Notes: a model not told the origin generated them from the letters alone. A stretch of 64,000 bases of DNA from Deinococcus aerolatus (GCF_014647055.1 NZ_BMOL01000006.1:62001-126000), one strand, 5' to 3'. Positions 36,002-45,951 are shown, numbered from the stretch's first letter. Translations and numbers: made by a program.

Positions 36002-36555
36002 CCCCGTTCGCTGTCCCCGTGACGCTCGGCATGCAGGTGGCGCAGACCCCGGCCCACACGCGCCAGCGCGGCGGCGTGGACAGCGTCTCCCGTCTGCGGG
36101 TAATCGTGGACGGGCGGCGTCCAGTGGACCAGCAGCAGCGTGCCGTCCAGCTCCAGCCGCGCCAGCACCGCGTCCAGCGCCTGTTCCAGATCGCCCGGTG
36201 AGAGGTAGTACAGCACTTCTGAGAGCACGATCAGATCGAAGGGGCCTTGCGGCAGATCCCTGGGCAGCCGCCGTTGCTCGAAGTGAAGGTTGTGGCGGCC
36301 CGCGTTGCGCGCCCGTGCCCGTGCCAGGGCCAGCTGGTTCAGGTCCACCGCCCACAGCTGGTCGGCGCGCTCTGAGAGCAGTCCGCTCAGCACGCCGATG
36401 GAGCAGCCAACCTCCAGGCCCCGCCGGTAACGTTCACGCGGCAGGGCGGCCAGGGTGCGGGCGTACTTGGCGGCCTCATAGGGGCTGGTGGCAAAGTCCC
36501 AGGGGTCTTCACGGGCGCGGTACACGTCGTCGAAGTACCGGTCCGGCAGGGTCAC
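35968..36555 (-). CDS. SAM-dependent methyltransferase (NodS-like)
   Basis: The GTG at 36555 overlaps the PIG-L stop (GTGA) and gives 195 aa starting MTLPDRYFDDVYRAREDPWD. This is a NodS-type opening, followed by the class I methyltransferase core: GLEVGCSIGVLSGLLSE (SAM loop), LWAVDLNQLAL, FDLIVLSEVLYYLS and LLLVHWTPPVHDYP. NodS N-methylates a deacetylated chitooligosaccharide. Here it follows a PIG-L deacetylase, giving the same deacetylate-then-methylate logic (inference). Its C-terminus overlaps the end of the convergent GT2 gene. Confidence 0.85.
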   Translation of the reverse strand: MTLPDRYFDDVYRAREDPWDFATSPYEAAKYARTLAALPRERYRRGLEVGCSIGVLSGLLSERADQLWAVDLNQLALARARARNAGRHNLHFEQRRLPRDLPQGPFDLIVLSEVLYYLSPGDLEQALDAVLARLELDGTLLLVHWTPPVHDYPQTGDAVHAAALARVGRGLRHLHAERHGDSERGYRLDAFARSG

Positions 36556-37277
36556 GCGCGGACCTCTAGGCCAGCCGCGGCCGCCTCGGCGTAGCGTTCC
36601 GGACCCGCCACCGCCCGTTTGACCATCTCCGGGGCCAGGGTAAAGCCGTCCGGATCGTCGGAAACGCCGCCCAGCTGGGTAACGTGGGCAGCGATGGCCC
36701 GGGCCTTGAGGCCACGCGCGGCACCTACCGCAAAGGTCCAGATCCGGGCCTCGTCCGCGGCAGGCCAGTCGACCGCCTCGCCGCGCTCCGGCAGCCACAC
36801 GGCGTATTCCAGCTGCCGGGCTGCCGGGGGCGCCGCCGCCGTTACCGGCTCCCAGGCCGCCCGGTGGTCGGGGTGGGGGTCACGCCGCCACGGCAGCAGC
36901 AGCGTGCCAGGCGGCGCAGCGACAAACGCGCGCGCGACCCTCCGCTGCAGCTCAGCCGGGGCCACCCCCGCCAGCGCGCCGTCGGGCAGGCCCAGCGCGT
37001 GGGTCCGGGTGGCCGGCACGCCCAGCAGGGCGAGGCCGGTACGCCACTCGGCCAGACGGGTCCGGGCCAGACGGTCACGCGGGAACAGGCGCGAGTGGGG
37101 ATGCGAGAACCCGCCGTCGGTCAGCAGCAGGGCGTGGACCTCACGGCCCAAGCTGCCGAGTGCGGCGATCAGGGCCCCGCAACCCAGCGCCTCGTCGTCC
37201 GGGTGCGGCGAAACCACCCACACCGGGCCAGCCAGGCGGCGCGGGTCCAGCGGGCTGGTCCGGGCCGCCGTGTTCAC
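36552..37277 (-). CDS. PIG-L family N-deacetylase
   Basis: GTG at 37277 with GGAAGG three bases before it and a 4-bp overlap with the upstream stop; 241 aa. The zinc motif is SPHPDDEALGCGAL (His, Asp, Asp) near residue 23. The distal His pair is in LPWRRDPHPDHRAA. PIG-L/LmbE enzymes remove acetyl groups from GlcNAc-lipids, mycothiol precursors and other N-acetyl sugars. Operon position between the glycosidase/ACAD fusion and the NodS-like methyltransferase suggests the substrate is a GlcNAc-type glycolipid or oligosaccharide. Confidence 0.88.
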   Translation of the reverse strand: MNTAARTSPLDPRRLAGPVWVVSPHPDDEALGCGALIAALGSLGREVHALLLTDGGFSHPHSRLFPRDRLARTRLAEWRTGLALLGVPATRTHALGLPDGALAGVAPAELQRRVARAFVAAPPGTLLLPWRRDPHPDHRAAWEPVTAAAPPAARQLEYAVWLPERGEAVDWPAADEARIWTFAVGAARGLKARAIAAHVTQLGGVSDDPDGFTLAPEMVKRAVAGPERYAEAAAAGLEVRA

Positions 37278-39643
37278 AGACCTTCCTCGCCCCACAGGCT
37301 GTAGGCACTGTCGGGCAGGTCAGGGGCGTCCAGCACGAATCCTCCCACCTGCAACCGGGCCGCGTCGGGGGCCGGCTGGCGCAGGTACATCCGCAGGTCG
37401 CGCACCGCCCGCTCGGCCGGCTGCGGGGCCAGCAGGCCGCGTGCCCCCACCGCCCGCTCCACCGCCTCGCAGGCAGCCAGACAGGCGTCCTCGCTGACCT
37501 CGCGGGCCAGGGCAACGTAGGCCAGCACCCGCCCGGGGTCGTCAGGTCCAGCCTGTTCCAGCAGGGCCGCCCCGCGCAGGACGGTTTGCCACGCGGCCTC
37601 CAGCCGGGCCGACACCGCGCCGAAGCGCAGCCGCTGAACGTCGTCCCCTGCGCGGCCCAGCCGGCGCAGGACGTCCCGGGCCGACTCCAGCGCGGCGTCG
37701 GCGCCGCCCAGCTGCACCGCCAGAAACCGCAGCGCCCCGCCGCCGAACTCCGGCTGCCGGTAGTAGTCGCCCGGCCCGCCGATCACGTCGTTCCCGCCCA
37801 GGCGCAGACCTCCCAGGTCGACGCGGAAGCTGACGGTGGGGCGCATGCCCAGCGGGCGCCAGAAATCGGGATCGAAACGTCCACGGGCAACGGCGTGCGG
37901 CAGCAGCGCCAGCACCCGTCCGCCGCCCTGCGGCAACTCGGCCGGCAGCAGGGGACGGGTAACGAAGTGGGCGCCTGAGGCGAAGGTCTTGCCGCCGGTC
38001 ATCCGCCAGGCCTGAGCGCCGCCGTCCGGTTCCAGCCGCAGTCCCGGCGCCTCCTCAGTGTTCCAGACCCCGAACAGCTGGCCGCTGCGGGCGTCGGCGG
38101 CGGCGCGCGCGCGCTGCTCCGGATTGCCGTGGGCCAGGATCAGCTGCAGGGCGTTGACGTGGCCCTCGTAGAGCCGGCCCACCGGCAGGCTGGCGCGCCC
38201 CACCCGGCGCAGCAGCGCCAGCAGCCGCGTGCCGGCAGCGCCCAGGCCGCCGTGGGTGGTGGGCAGCGTGGCGGTCAGCAGGCCGCTGTCGCGCAGCGCC
38301 CCGAACGAGGCGGCGGGAAACTCCCCGTCCTGATCCCGCGCGGCGGCTTCGGCGGCGGTGACCGGGGCAGCGCGGGCGAGGCGGACCAGCAGCTCAGACA
38401 GCGGCGCGGGTTCGGCGCTGGCAGGCCGGGCCTCCGCCCCCGCACGGTCCCAGGCCTGCTGGGCCAGCCGGAGCACCCCGGCCAGCGGGGCGTGCTCCGC
38501 GCGGCCCCCCAGGGCGTCGGGGTAGTCCCACAGCCCGTTGTGGCAGTGGCGGTCATCGTCCCAGCCAGGGTGGTTGACCACCGGGTACAGGCACACGCCG
38601 GCCACCGGCACGCCCGCGTCCCGCGCGGCCTCCACCTCGCTCACCACCAGCTCAAACCACGCGGCGCGGTCCTCACCTTCCGCCCCGGTCTCGGCAAGGA
38701 CCAGCGGACGGCCGTAGCGGGCATGCACCTCGGCCAGCAGTTCTCGTAGCGGGCGGTGCGCCGGGTGGGTGTGGGCCACTGGCTCACGCCGCTGCGGCTC
38801 AGGGTGGTGCCACCACTGGTTGTAGGGGTAGTAGTTGAGCCCCACCACGTCCACGTAGCGCTCCGCGCCGCCCAGCTCGGGGTGCAGCCGGCCCAGCAGC
38901 ATGTCCAGCGCCTCGAACTGCGCCGCGTGCCCCCGCTCCGCGTCGCCCGCCTCGTCCGGCCGCTCGGGATGGGCCTGCACGCTGATCAAGGGTTCGGCAT
39001 GCAGGAAGCGCACGCCCGGGTCCACCTCCCGCGCCGCGTCCATGCCCGCGATGACGGCGCGCACCAGCTGCGCCTTGAGGGTCAGGCCCCGGCCCTGCGC
39101 GAAGGGGTTGAGATACCCCACGTCCCCGCCGCCCCAGGCCGTGAACGAGATCTCGTTGACCGGGCACAGCCACAGCGTTCCGTCGGTCTGCTCGCGCAGG
39201 AACCGCGCCGCCGCCGCCGCGTACCGGGCAAAGGTCTGCGGAAAGTCCGGGGCAAAGGGGTCGACGAAATCCGGGAAGCCGTAGTGCAGCAGGTCCCAGA
39301 TCACCTCCACACCCGCTCCGCGCGCCGCCGCCGCCTGCGCCGCCACCGAGGCGAAGTCGTACTCGCCGGGCACACGCTCGATCAGGTGCCAGCGCAGCCC
39401 GTCACGGGCCGTCCGCAGGCCGCTGGCCGCCAGCCGGCCGTAGTCCTGTTCGGCAAAGCGGTCGTGCGCGGTGGCGTCGATCACGTCGATGCGCCGTCCC
39501 GAGGGCCGACGCTGGGTGCTGCACTCGAAGCCGCCCCAGAATGCGGCCTGGAAGGCGGGCGGCGAAGGCGGCGGGGCACCCGGCGCCAGCGGGGGCCGGT
39601 CAGGCCCGGCGATGGGGCCAGAATGGGGCAGGGAGACACTCAT
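37274..39643 (-). CDS. Fusion: beta-glycosidase-like barrel + acyl-CoA dehydrogenase-like domain
   Basis: Start MSVSLPHSG at 39643; 789 aa. Residues about 35-415 are a clan GH-A-like TIM barrel: RRIDVIDATAHDRFAEQDY, RTARDGLRWHLIE, LLHYGFPDFVDPF, LCPVNEISF (acid/base Glu position), VVGLNYYPYNQWW and PLVLAETGAEGE (nucleophile position). Residues about 425-789 are acyl-CoA dehydrogenase-like: LTATLPTTHGGLGAAGTRLL, GVWNTEEAPGLRLEPDG, GGKTFASGAHFVTRPLL and C-terminal helices with EAVERAVGARG. The dehydrogenase part lacks the usual catalytic Glu context I could identify. In other bacteria the two parts occur as separate genes beside glf, PIG-L and NodS-like genes. The function of the fusion is unknown. 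Confidence 0.8.
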   Translation of the reverse strand: MSVSLPHSGPIAGPDRPPLAPGAPPPSPPAFQAAFWGGFECSTQRRPSGRRIDVIDATAHDRFAEQDYGRLAASGLRTARDGLRWHLIERVPGEYDFASVAAQAAAARGAGVEVIWDLLHYGFPDFVDPFAPDFPQTFARYAAAAARFLREQTDGTLWLCPVNEISFTAWGGGDVGYLNPFAQGRGLTLKAQLVRAVIAGMDAAREVDPGVRFLHAEPLISVQAHPERPDEAGDAERGHAAQFEALDMLLGRLHPELGGAERYVDVVGLNYYPYNQWWHHPEPQRREPVAHTHPAHRPLRELLAEVHARYGRPLVLAETGAEGEDRAAWFELVVSEVEAARDAGVPVAGVCLYPVVNHPGWDDDRHCHNGLWDYPDALGGRAEHAPLAGVLRLAQQAWDRAGAEARPASAEPAPLSELLVRLARAAPVTAAEAAARDQDGEFPAASFGALRDSGLLTATLPTTHGGLGAAGTRLLALLRRVGRASLPVGRLYEGHVNALQLILAHGNPEQRARAAADARSGQLFGVWNTEEAPGLRLEPDGGAQAWRMTGGKTFASGAHFVTRPLLPAELPQGGGRVLALLPHAVARGRFDPDFWRPLGMRPTVSFRVDLGGLRLGGNDVIGGPGDYYRQPEFGGGALRFLAVQLGGADAALESARDVLRRLGRAGDDVQRLRFGAVSARLEAAWQTVLRGAALLEQAGPDDPGRVLAYVALAREVSEDACLAACEAVERAVGARGLLAPQPAERAVRDLRMYLRQPAPDAARLQVGGFVLDAPDLPDSAYSLWGEEGL

Positions 39644-39744
39644 GGACGCAGCCTGCCGCCCGAAGGGGAGGCGCGGCTGTGGAGCGGATAAATGTTCCTG
39701 TAGGTCGTGGCCCCACCAGCGCACCATCCCTCCCATCACCGCAC

Positions 39745-39750
39745 TATCCT
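39745..39750 (+). promoter_or_regulatory. -10 box of a leaderless promoter
   Basis: TATCCT stands exactly 6 nt before the ATG at 39757, without a Shine-Dalgarno sequence. Confidence 0.55.
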
Positions 39751-39756
39751 GGCCGC

Positions 39757-40455
39757 ATGTCTGCGCGTCCCCTCATCGGCCTGACCACCTCTCACCTGGC
39801 GGACGACGCCCCCCGCACCCACAACGGCCTGTCCCGGCGCTACTCGCAGGCAGTCGAGCGGGTGGGCGGCCTGCCCATCCTGCTGCCCAACCAGCCGGAC
39901 CTGGCCGCCGACTATGCCGGGCGCCTCGACGCGGTGCTGTTCAGCGGCGGCGTGGACGTGCATCCTCGCCATTTCGGGCAGCACCCCCGGCGCGGCATGG
40001 GCGAGGTGGACGAGGCGCGCGACGCCTTCGAAACCGCGCTGTACCGGGCGGCCCGCGCCCTGGGCAAACCCGTCCTGGGCATCTGCCGGGGCTTTCAGAT
40101 GATCAACGTCCTCGAAGGCGGCACGCTGCACCAGCACCTGCCGGACGTGGCGGGGGCGTGGGTGGACCACGCCCAGCGCGTCCACGCCGATACGCTGGGC
40201 CACGAGGTCAGCTTCACGCCGGGCAGCCTGCTGGCGCAGACCCACGGCGAGCGGGCGCTGGTGAATTCATCGCACCATCAGGCGGTCGACGAGGTCGCGC
40301 CGACGCTACGCGTGACCGCCGTGGCTCCCGACGGCATCGTGGAGGCGGTCGAGGCCGAGGGCGTGATCGGGGTGCAGTGGCACCCGGAAGTGCTGTTCGG
40401 CGCGCACCCGCACGCGCTGGGCACCTTCACCGCCTTTATGCGGCTGCTGGCATAA
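39757..40455 (+). CDS. Class I glutamine amidotransferase-like gamma-glutamyl hydrolase (PuuD-like)
   Basis: Start MSARPLIGLTTSHLA; 232 aa. The peptidase C26 family landmarks are RRYSQAVERVGGLPILLP, AVLFSGGVDVHP, GICRGFQMINVLEGG (nucleophile Cys in CRG), SSHHQAVDEVAP and GVQWHPE (His-Glu). This family hydrolyses gamma-glutamyl-GABA or related gamma-glutamyl amides in the cytoplasm. No puu genes are adjacent, so its substrate is open. Transcription seems to start at its own promoter directly before the ATG. Confidence 0.88.
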   Translation: MSARPLIGLTTSHLADDAPRTHNGLSRRYSQAVERVGGLPILLPNQPDLAADYAGRLDAVLFSGGVDVHPRHFGQHPRRGMGEVDEARDAFETALYRAARALGKPVLGICRGFQMINVLEGGTLHQHLPDVAGAWVDHAQRVHADTLGHEVSFTPGSLLAQTHGERALVNSSHHQAVDEVAPTLRVTAVAPDGIVEAVEAEGVIGVQWHPEVLFGAHPHALGTFTAFMRLLA

Positions 40456-40460
40456 TCCGG

Positions 40461-41186
40461 CTAACGCCAGCTTCTGAGGTCAGGCGGCAGATGCGCCACC
40501 TCGTTGAAGGAATCCAGGCTCAGGCGGCCACCCCCGAAGGTAAAGCGCGTGAGGCTGCCGTTACGCACGCGCCAGTTCAGCCGCAGCGCCGCCGCGTCCG
40601 GGGCATCCAGGGCCAGCGCCACCATCAGCCCGATCACGCCTCCGCTGGTGAAGGCCAGCACCGACGAGCCGGACGGCAGGCCCAGCACGTGGCCCAGCGC
40701 GGCCTGAACCCGAGAGCGGAACGCGGACCACCCCTCGACCTCAGCGTGCGTGACCCGGCCGTCCTGCCACGCCCCGGCAAGCTGCTCCAGCATGGGCTGA
40801 AAGGAGCGGTTGCGGTCCGGGGCGTCGCGGCGCTGCTGGAATTGCCGGACGGCCGCCGCGAATTCGGCGTCCTGAGCGGCCAGCAGCGGCGCGAGGTCAC
40901 GTATCAGGCCGTCTCCGTCGTACTCGGCCAGCCGGTCGTCTTCCACGGCGCCCGGCCAGGGCGGAGGGGCGTCAGCGTCCGCGAAATGCGCGGCTCCAGC
41001 GGCGATCTGGGCCGTGCGGCGCTGACGCACCAGCGGGCCGTGCAGCACGTGGGTGGGCACAAATGCCTCGGTGCCCAGCGCCAGCCCCACCGCGCGGGCC
41101 TGCTGCTCGCCCAGCCCGGACAGGCGGTCCGTCTCCTGCTCAAACGGTGTCGCCTGGCCGTGCCGGATCAGGATCAGCTCACTCAT
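40461..41186 (-). CDS. Histidine phosphatase family protein
   Basis: Start MSELILIRHGQATPFE (41186), overlapping the phosphotransferase gene by 8 bp; 241 aa. LIRHGQAT is the phosphohistidine motif; Arg in RTAQIAAG and acid region LAEYDGDGLIRDL follow. The second catalytic His, normally in an HGG motif, is replaced: VLAFTSGGVIGLM has Ser. It is the last gene of the acyl-CoA operon. With a kinase-like phosphotransferase before it, the two could add and remove phosphate in the same pathway (inference). Confidence 0.82.
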   Translation of the reverse strand: MSELILIRHGQATPFEQETDRLSGLGEQQARAVGLALGTEAFVPTHVLHGPLVRQRRTAQIAAGAAHFADADAPPPWPGAVEDDRLAEYDGDGLIRDLAPLLAAQDAEFAAAVRQFQQRRDAPDRNRSFQPMLEQLAGAWQDGRVTHAEVEGWSAFRSRVQAALGHVLGLPSGSSVLAFTSGGVIGLMVALALDAPDAAALRLNWRVRNGSLTRFTFGGGRLSLDSFNEVAHLPPDLRSWR

Positions 41187-42303
41187 CGGCCGGCCGGACC
41201 TCGCCGGCGTCACCCGTCGCCTCGGCCGAGATGCGCCGCCAGGCCTCGCGGATCAGCCACTCGGCCTGCCCGGCCAGCGGGGCAAAGCGCGGGTCGCTGG
41301 TCTGTCCGGCGCGGTAGCGGGCAAAAATCTGGATCACGATCACGGCCAGCTTGAAATGGCCCAGCACCTCGTACCACCGGACCGAGTCGCCCGTCACGTG
41401 ACGGCCCGACTGACTGGCGTAACGGGCGATGAACTGCTCCCGGTTCAGGAAGCCTGGAAAGCTGGCCCCCACCTCGTTGACGCCCCGGCCCGGCTGTTCG
41501 GGCATGGTCCAGTACGTGAGCGTGAGCCCGAGGTCCACCAGCGGGTCGCCCACCGTGGTCATTTCCCAGTCCAGCAGGGCCACCACGTGCGCGGGATCGG
41601 TGGGATCGAGCATCAGGTTGTCCAGTTTCAGGTCGTTGTGAACCAGGGTGTGCGCGGACTCCGGGGGGGTCTGCTCCTCGAGCCACGCGATCACCAGTTC
41701 GTCGCGCAGTTCTGCCGGCGGTGGCAGGTCGCCGCTGTCTTTCAGCAGCTCGCGCGCCCGCCGCCAGCGCCCGGCCCAGCCGCCCACCTGCCGGGCGTTG
41801 AAGCCCTCCGGCTTGCCGATGGCCCGCAGGCCCGCCGCGTCGATGTCCACCGCGTGCAGGGCGGCCAGCGTGTCGGCCACCGCCTCCGACATCTGCCGGG
41901 GGGCGTCCGGCAGGTCGCGGTACTCGGGCGGAATGGTGGTCCGCACCACCACGCCGCGCCGCCGCTCCATCAGGTAGAAGGGCGAGCCCAGCAGGCCAGG
42001 GTCCTCGACCAGCAGCAGCGGTTCGGGGGCCACGGGCAACACCGGATGAATCTTTTCCAGCAGGTGGTACTCACGGGCCATGTCATGTGCGCCCCTGGCC
42101 ACCGGCCCCAGCGGTGCGCGGCGCAGCACGTACTCGCGCCCGCCCATGCGCAGCAGGTAGGTCAGGTTGGAAAAGCCGCCGGGAAACTGCGCGACCTCCA
42201 GCGTGTCCAGGTCTCCCTCAATCCGGCCGCGCAGCACGTCCCGCAGGATGGTCAGCGGCAGCTCCTCGCCGGACCGCACCGACGACGTTTCCGGCCGGGT
42301 CAA
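41179..42303 (-). CDS. APH/ACAD10-type phosphotransferase
   Basis: The start is the TTG at 42303, which overlaps the SDR stop (TTGA) and has GAGG seven bases upstream; 374 aa. Motifs: GGFSNLTYLLRMGGREYVLRR (nucleotide loop and Lys/Arg strand), REYHLLEKIHPVLPVAPEP, then the kinase core HNDLKLDNLML (catalytic Asp) and LLDWEMTTVGDPLVDLG (metal Asp). It resembles the phosphotransferase part of vertebrate ACAD10/11 and LvaA of the Pseudomonas levulinate pathway, which phosphorylates 4-hydroxyacyl-CoA. The adjacent ACAD10/11-like dehydrogenase supports that role. Confidence 0.87.
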   Translation of the reverse strand: MTRPETSSVRSGEELPLTILRDVLRGRIEGDLDTLEVAQFPGGFSNLTYLLRMGGREYVLRRAPLGPVARGAHDMAREYHLLEKIHPVLPVAPEPLLLVEDPGLLGSPFYLMERRRGVVVRTTIPPEYRDLPDAPRQMSEAVADTLAALHAVDIDAAGLRAIGKPEGFNARQVGGWAGRWRRARELLKDSGDLPPPAELRDELVIAWLEEQTPPESAHTLVHNDLKLDNLMLDPTDPAHVVALLDWEMTTVGDPLVDLGLTLTYWTMPEQPGRGVNEVGASFPGFLNREQFIARYASQSGRHVTGDSVRWYEVLGHFKLAVIVIQIFARYRAGQTSDPRFAPLAGQAEWLIREAWRRISAEATGDAGEVRPADE

Positions 42304-43112
42304 GGATGGCCCTCGGTGCGCGGGGCCTCGCCGTCCTTGAAAGCCGCGCCCTGTCCCAGCAGCGCCATGGCCTTGGTCCGCAGGTGACGCATCTTGCTGA
42401 TCCACTCGCCGTAATCGCGCGCCTTGTTCTGGAAGGATTTCAGGGTGGTGTCGTGGGTGGTGATCAGGAAGCCGTCGGCACGCAGCACCTTCAGGGTCTC
42501 TTCCACCAGCACGTCGGTGGTCACGGCAGTCTGCTGCAGGATGGGGGCGTTCTCGATCATGGGCGTCCAGACCCCCTCGGGGCACAGACACGCCACCTTG
42601 ATGCCCCGGTCCCCGTAGGTGATGGCCAGCCATTCGGCAAAGGCCAGCGCGGCGTGCTTGGTCACGGCGTAGGGCGCGGAGTGCAGTTCGGTCAGCAGAC
42701 CAGCAGCCGAGGCGGTGTTCAGCAGGTAACCCTCGCCGCGCTCCAGCATGTGCGGCAACAGGTGACGGGCGGCCCACACATGGGACATCACATTCACGCG
42801 GTGAATCAGGTCCCACTGCTTGTCGGGTGTCTCCGGACCCTCGCCGATGGCGATGCCGGCATTGGAGCAGAACAGGTCGATCTGACCCTCCTGGCCCAGC
42901 ACGTTTTCGATCAGCGCCTGGATATCGGCCTCCTGCCCCACGTCGGCAGCCACGAAACGCGCCCCGATCTCCTGCGCCTTCTGCGCGCCCACTTCCGCGT
43001 TGCGGTCCGAGGCAATCACGGTGGCCCCCTCCTGCACGAAACGGGTGGCGAGGGCCAGCCCGATGCCCGAGGCGGCGCCAGTGATGACGACTGTCTTGTT
43101 GTTCAGTTGCAT
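42300..43112 (-). CDS. Short-chain dehydrogenase/reductase (operon middle)
   Basis: 270 aa with TVVITGAASGIGLALATRF (nucleotide site), FCSNAGIAIGEG (NNAG-equivalent), LLNTASAAGLL with the catalytic Ser, and YAVTKHAALAFAEWLA with Tyr and Lys. The ending is long and helical. It uses NAD(P) to oxidise or reduce a hydroxyacyl or keto group. It sits between the ACAD10/11-like dehydrogenase and the phosphotransferase, as an SDR (LvaD) does in levulinate operons. Confidence 0.88.
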   Translation of the reverse strand: MQLNNKTVVITGAASGIGLALATRFVQEGATVIASDRNAEVGAQKAQEIGARFVAADVGQEADIQALIENVLGQEGQIDLFCSNAGIAIGEGPETPDKQWDLIHRVNVMSHVWAARHLLPHMLERGEGYLLNTASAAGLLTELHSAPYAVTKHAALAFAEWLAITYGDRGIKVACLCPEGVWTPMIENAPILQQTAVTTDVLVEETLKVLRADGFLITTHDTTLKSFQNKARDYGEWISKMRHLRTKAMALLGQGAAFKDGEAPRTEGHP

Positions 43113-43237
43113 GGGTGTCTCCTTGCGCGGCTGTTGCCTCTCACCGCCAGAGGGCGCCGGTGGAGAGGCCGGTCATTCCACCAGGCCGTTCCGTCGGCGC
43201 CAACGCTTTGATTGTCTCCGGGTTCAGGCCAGACGCC

Positions 43238-44500
<1,263 letters not shown>

Positions 44501-44608
44501 GGGGGTTCCTCGCTTTGGGGGAGAAGGCTTTCAGAAAGAGGGGCCGGGCGCCGTCAGCGACTGTCTCGCCGTCTGGGCGCCCACTTCATCAGCGGCGGAG
44601 GCCGACGG

Positions 44609-45058
44609 TCACAGGTAGACCCGGAACACACTCTCCGCCGTCGCGGCGGGCCGCTCCTCACCCTCGATCTCGATGGTGTTCAGCACCGTGATCTGCATGA
44701 AGCCTGCGCCCTGATCTGCACTTTGCAGGACGGCGCGGTTGCGCAGGCGGCTGCCGACCTTGACCGGCGAGACGAAGCGCACGCGGTTCAGGCCGTAGTT
44801 CACGGTCATCTGCGCGCCCTCAATCTGGACTGAGCCGCCGGTGTTCATGAATTCTCCGGCCAGCAGGGAGAGGGTCAGAAACCCATGGGCGATGGTGGTG
44901 CCGAACGGTCCGGCGGCGGCTTTCGCTGCGTCAACATGAATGAACTGGTGGTCCCCGGTGGCGTCGGCAAAGGCATCGATGCGCGCCTGATCCACCAGAA
45001 CCCACTCCGAGAGCGCGACTTCCTGTCCAACCGATGCGGCGAGTTCGCCCGGCTTCAT
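44609..45058 (-). CDS. MaoC-like (R)-enoyl-CoA hydratase
   Basis: 149 aa with a hot-dog fold. The hydratase-2 motif reads DATGDHQFIHVD followed by FGTTIAHGFLTLSLLAGEF; the Asp and His of this motif hydrate trans-2-enoyl-CoA to (R)-3-hydroxyacyl-CoA. The start ATG overlaps the stop of the SDR upstream by 4 bp. Its role in the operon is the hydration step between dehydrogenase and SDR. Confidence 0.9.
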   Translation of the reverse strand: MKPGELAASVGQEVALSEWVLVDQARIDAFADATGDHQFIHVDAAKAAAGPFGTTIAHGFLTLSLLAGEFMNTGGSVQIEGAQMTVNYGLNRVRFVSPVKVGSRLRNRAVLQSADQGAGFMQITVLNTIEIEGEERPAATAESVFRVYL

Positions 45059-45831
45059 ACGACCGTGGCCCCACCGTCCACGGCGATGTTCTGCCCGGTC
45101 ATGAAGGCGCTGGCGTCGCTGGACAGCAGCAGGGCCAGCCCCTTGAGGTCTTCCGAGCCGCCCAGCCGGTGCATTGGCGTGGCTTCCAGAATGGCCTGCT
45201 CGCCGTAGGCCAGCGTGCCCTTGGTCATCTTGGTGGGAAAGTAGCCGGGGCAGATGCTGTTGACCGTCACGCCCTTGTCGGCCATCTCGGCCGCCAGCGC
45301 GCGGGTAAAGTTCACCAGCCCGCCTTTGGAGGTGTTGTAGGCCAGCGTGGCGGCCATGCGCGGGTCATTGCCCTGCAATCCGGCGACGCTGGCGACATTG
45401 ACGATGCGCCCGCCACCGCGCGGCAGCATGCAGCGATTCAGCACGCTTTGGGTGATCAAAAAGGTGCCGTTGAGATTGACGTTCATCACCTTCAGCCACG
45501 CGTCCAGTGGGTGTTCGGCGGTCGGCGCACCCCAGGTGGCCCCGGCATTGTTCACCAGGATGTCGATGCTGCCCACCTCGGACACGATCTTCTCGACGGT
45601 GGGATCGATGCTGGCGAAGTCACCCAGATCATTGGCGTAGACGTGCACCGTGATGCCCAGTCCCTCCAGGTGGGTCCTGGCCTCGTCCAGCTCGTTCTGC
45701 TTGCGGGCGGTCAGGACCACGGTGGCCCCGTACTCGCCCAGTGCCTCGGCGATCTGCAGACCCAGGCCGCGCGAGCCTCCGGTGATGAGGGCGGTTTTCC
45801 CGCTCAAGTCAAACAACTGTTTCAGGGCCAC
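45055..45831 (-). CDS. Short-chain dehydrogenase/reductase (FabG-like), first operon gene
   Basis: The GTG at 45831 follows AGGAGGT at ideal spacing and gives 258 aa; the upstream ATG at 45951 lies beyond the promoter and is rejected. Motifs: KTALITGGSRGLGLQIAEAL, DILVNNAGATWG, RIVNVASVAGLQG (Ser), YNTSKGGLVNFTRALAAEM (Tyr, Lys) and NSICPGYFPTKMT. A 3-oxoacyl/3-hydroxyacyl reductase or glucose-type SDR is likely. It is the first gene of the acyl-CoA operon and carries the operator/promoter at 45891-45924. Confidence 0.9.
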   Translation of the reverse strand: MALKQLFDLSGKTALITGGSRGLGLQIAEALGEYGATVVLTARKQNELDEARTHLEGLGITVHVYANDLGDFASIDPTVEKIVSEVGSIDILVNNAGATWGAPTAEHPLDAWLKVMNVNLNGTFLITQSVLNRCMLPRGGGRIVNVASVAGLQGNDPRMAATLAYNTSKGGLVNFTRALAAEMADKGVTVNSICPGYFPTKMTKGTLAYGEQAILEATPMHRLGGSEDLKGLALLLSSDASAFMTGQNIAVDGGATVV

Positions 45832-45890
45832 GGTTGACCTCCTGTGGGGTGGGGTGAGGAAAAGATCAGGTTGCAAAAACGGACCCCCCC

Positions 45891-45924
45891 AGCATAGGCC
45901 AAAATTTACGTGCGCGTCAATTTT
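45891..45924 (-). promoter_or_regulatory. Sigma-70-like promoter overlapped by a 24-bp palindrome
   Basis: On the minus strand, -35 TTGACG (45915-45920), an 18-bp spacer and -10 TATGCT (45891-45896) lie 60 bp before the SDR start. Bases 45901-45924 form a near-perfect palindrome (AAAATTTACG ... CGTCAATTTT) covering the -35 and most of the spacer. Repressor binding there would block RNA polymerase. TetR-family fatty-acid or phenylacetate regulators use such ACGN-CGT dyads; the regulator gene is not in the window. Confidence 0.75.
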
Positions 45925-45951
45925 GAACGTCCAGGGACATCCCAGCCGCAA

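Noticed and set aside
36001..36201. Further forward genes over the methyltransferase
   Set aside because: Short frames there are shadows of the NodS-like gene on the minus strand.
39471..41354. 627-codon forward frame over the PuuD-like and phosphatase genes
   Set aside because: Arg/Pro-rich nonsense product in another frame of two supported genes.
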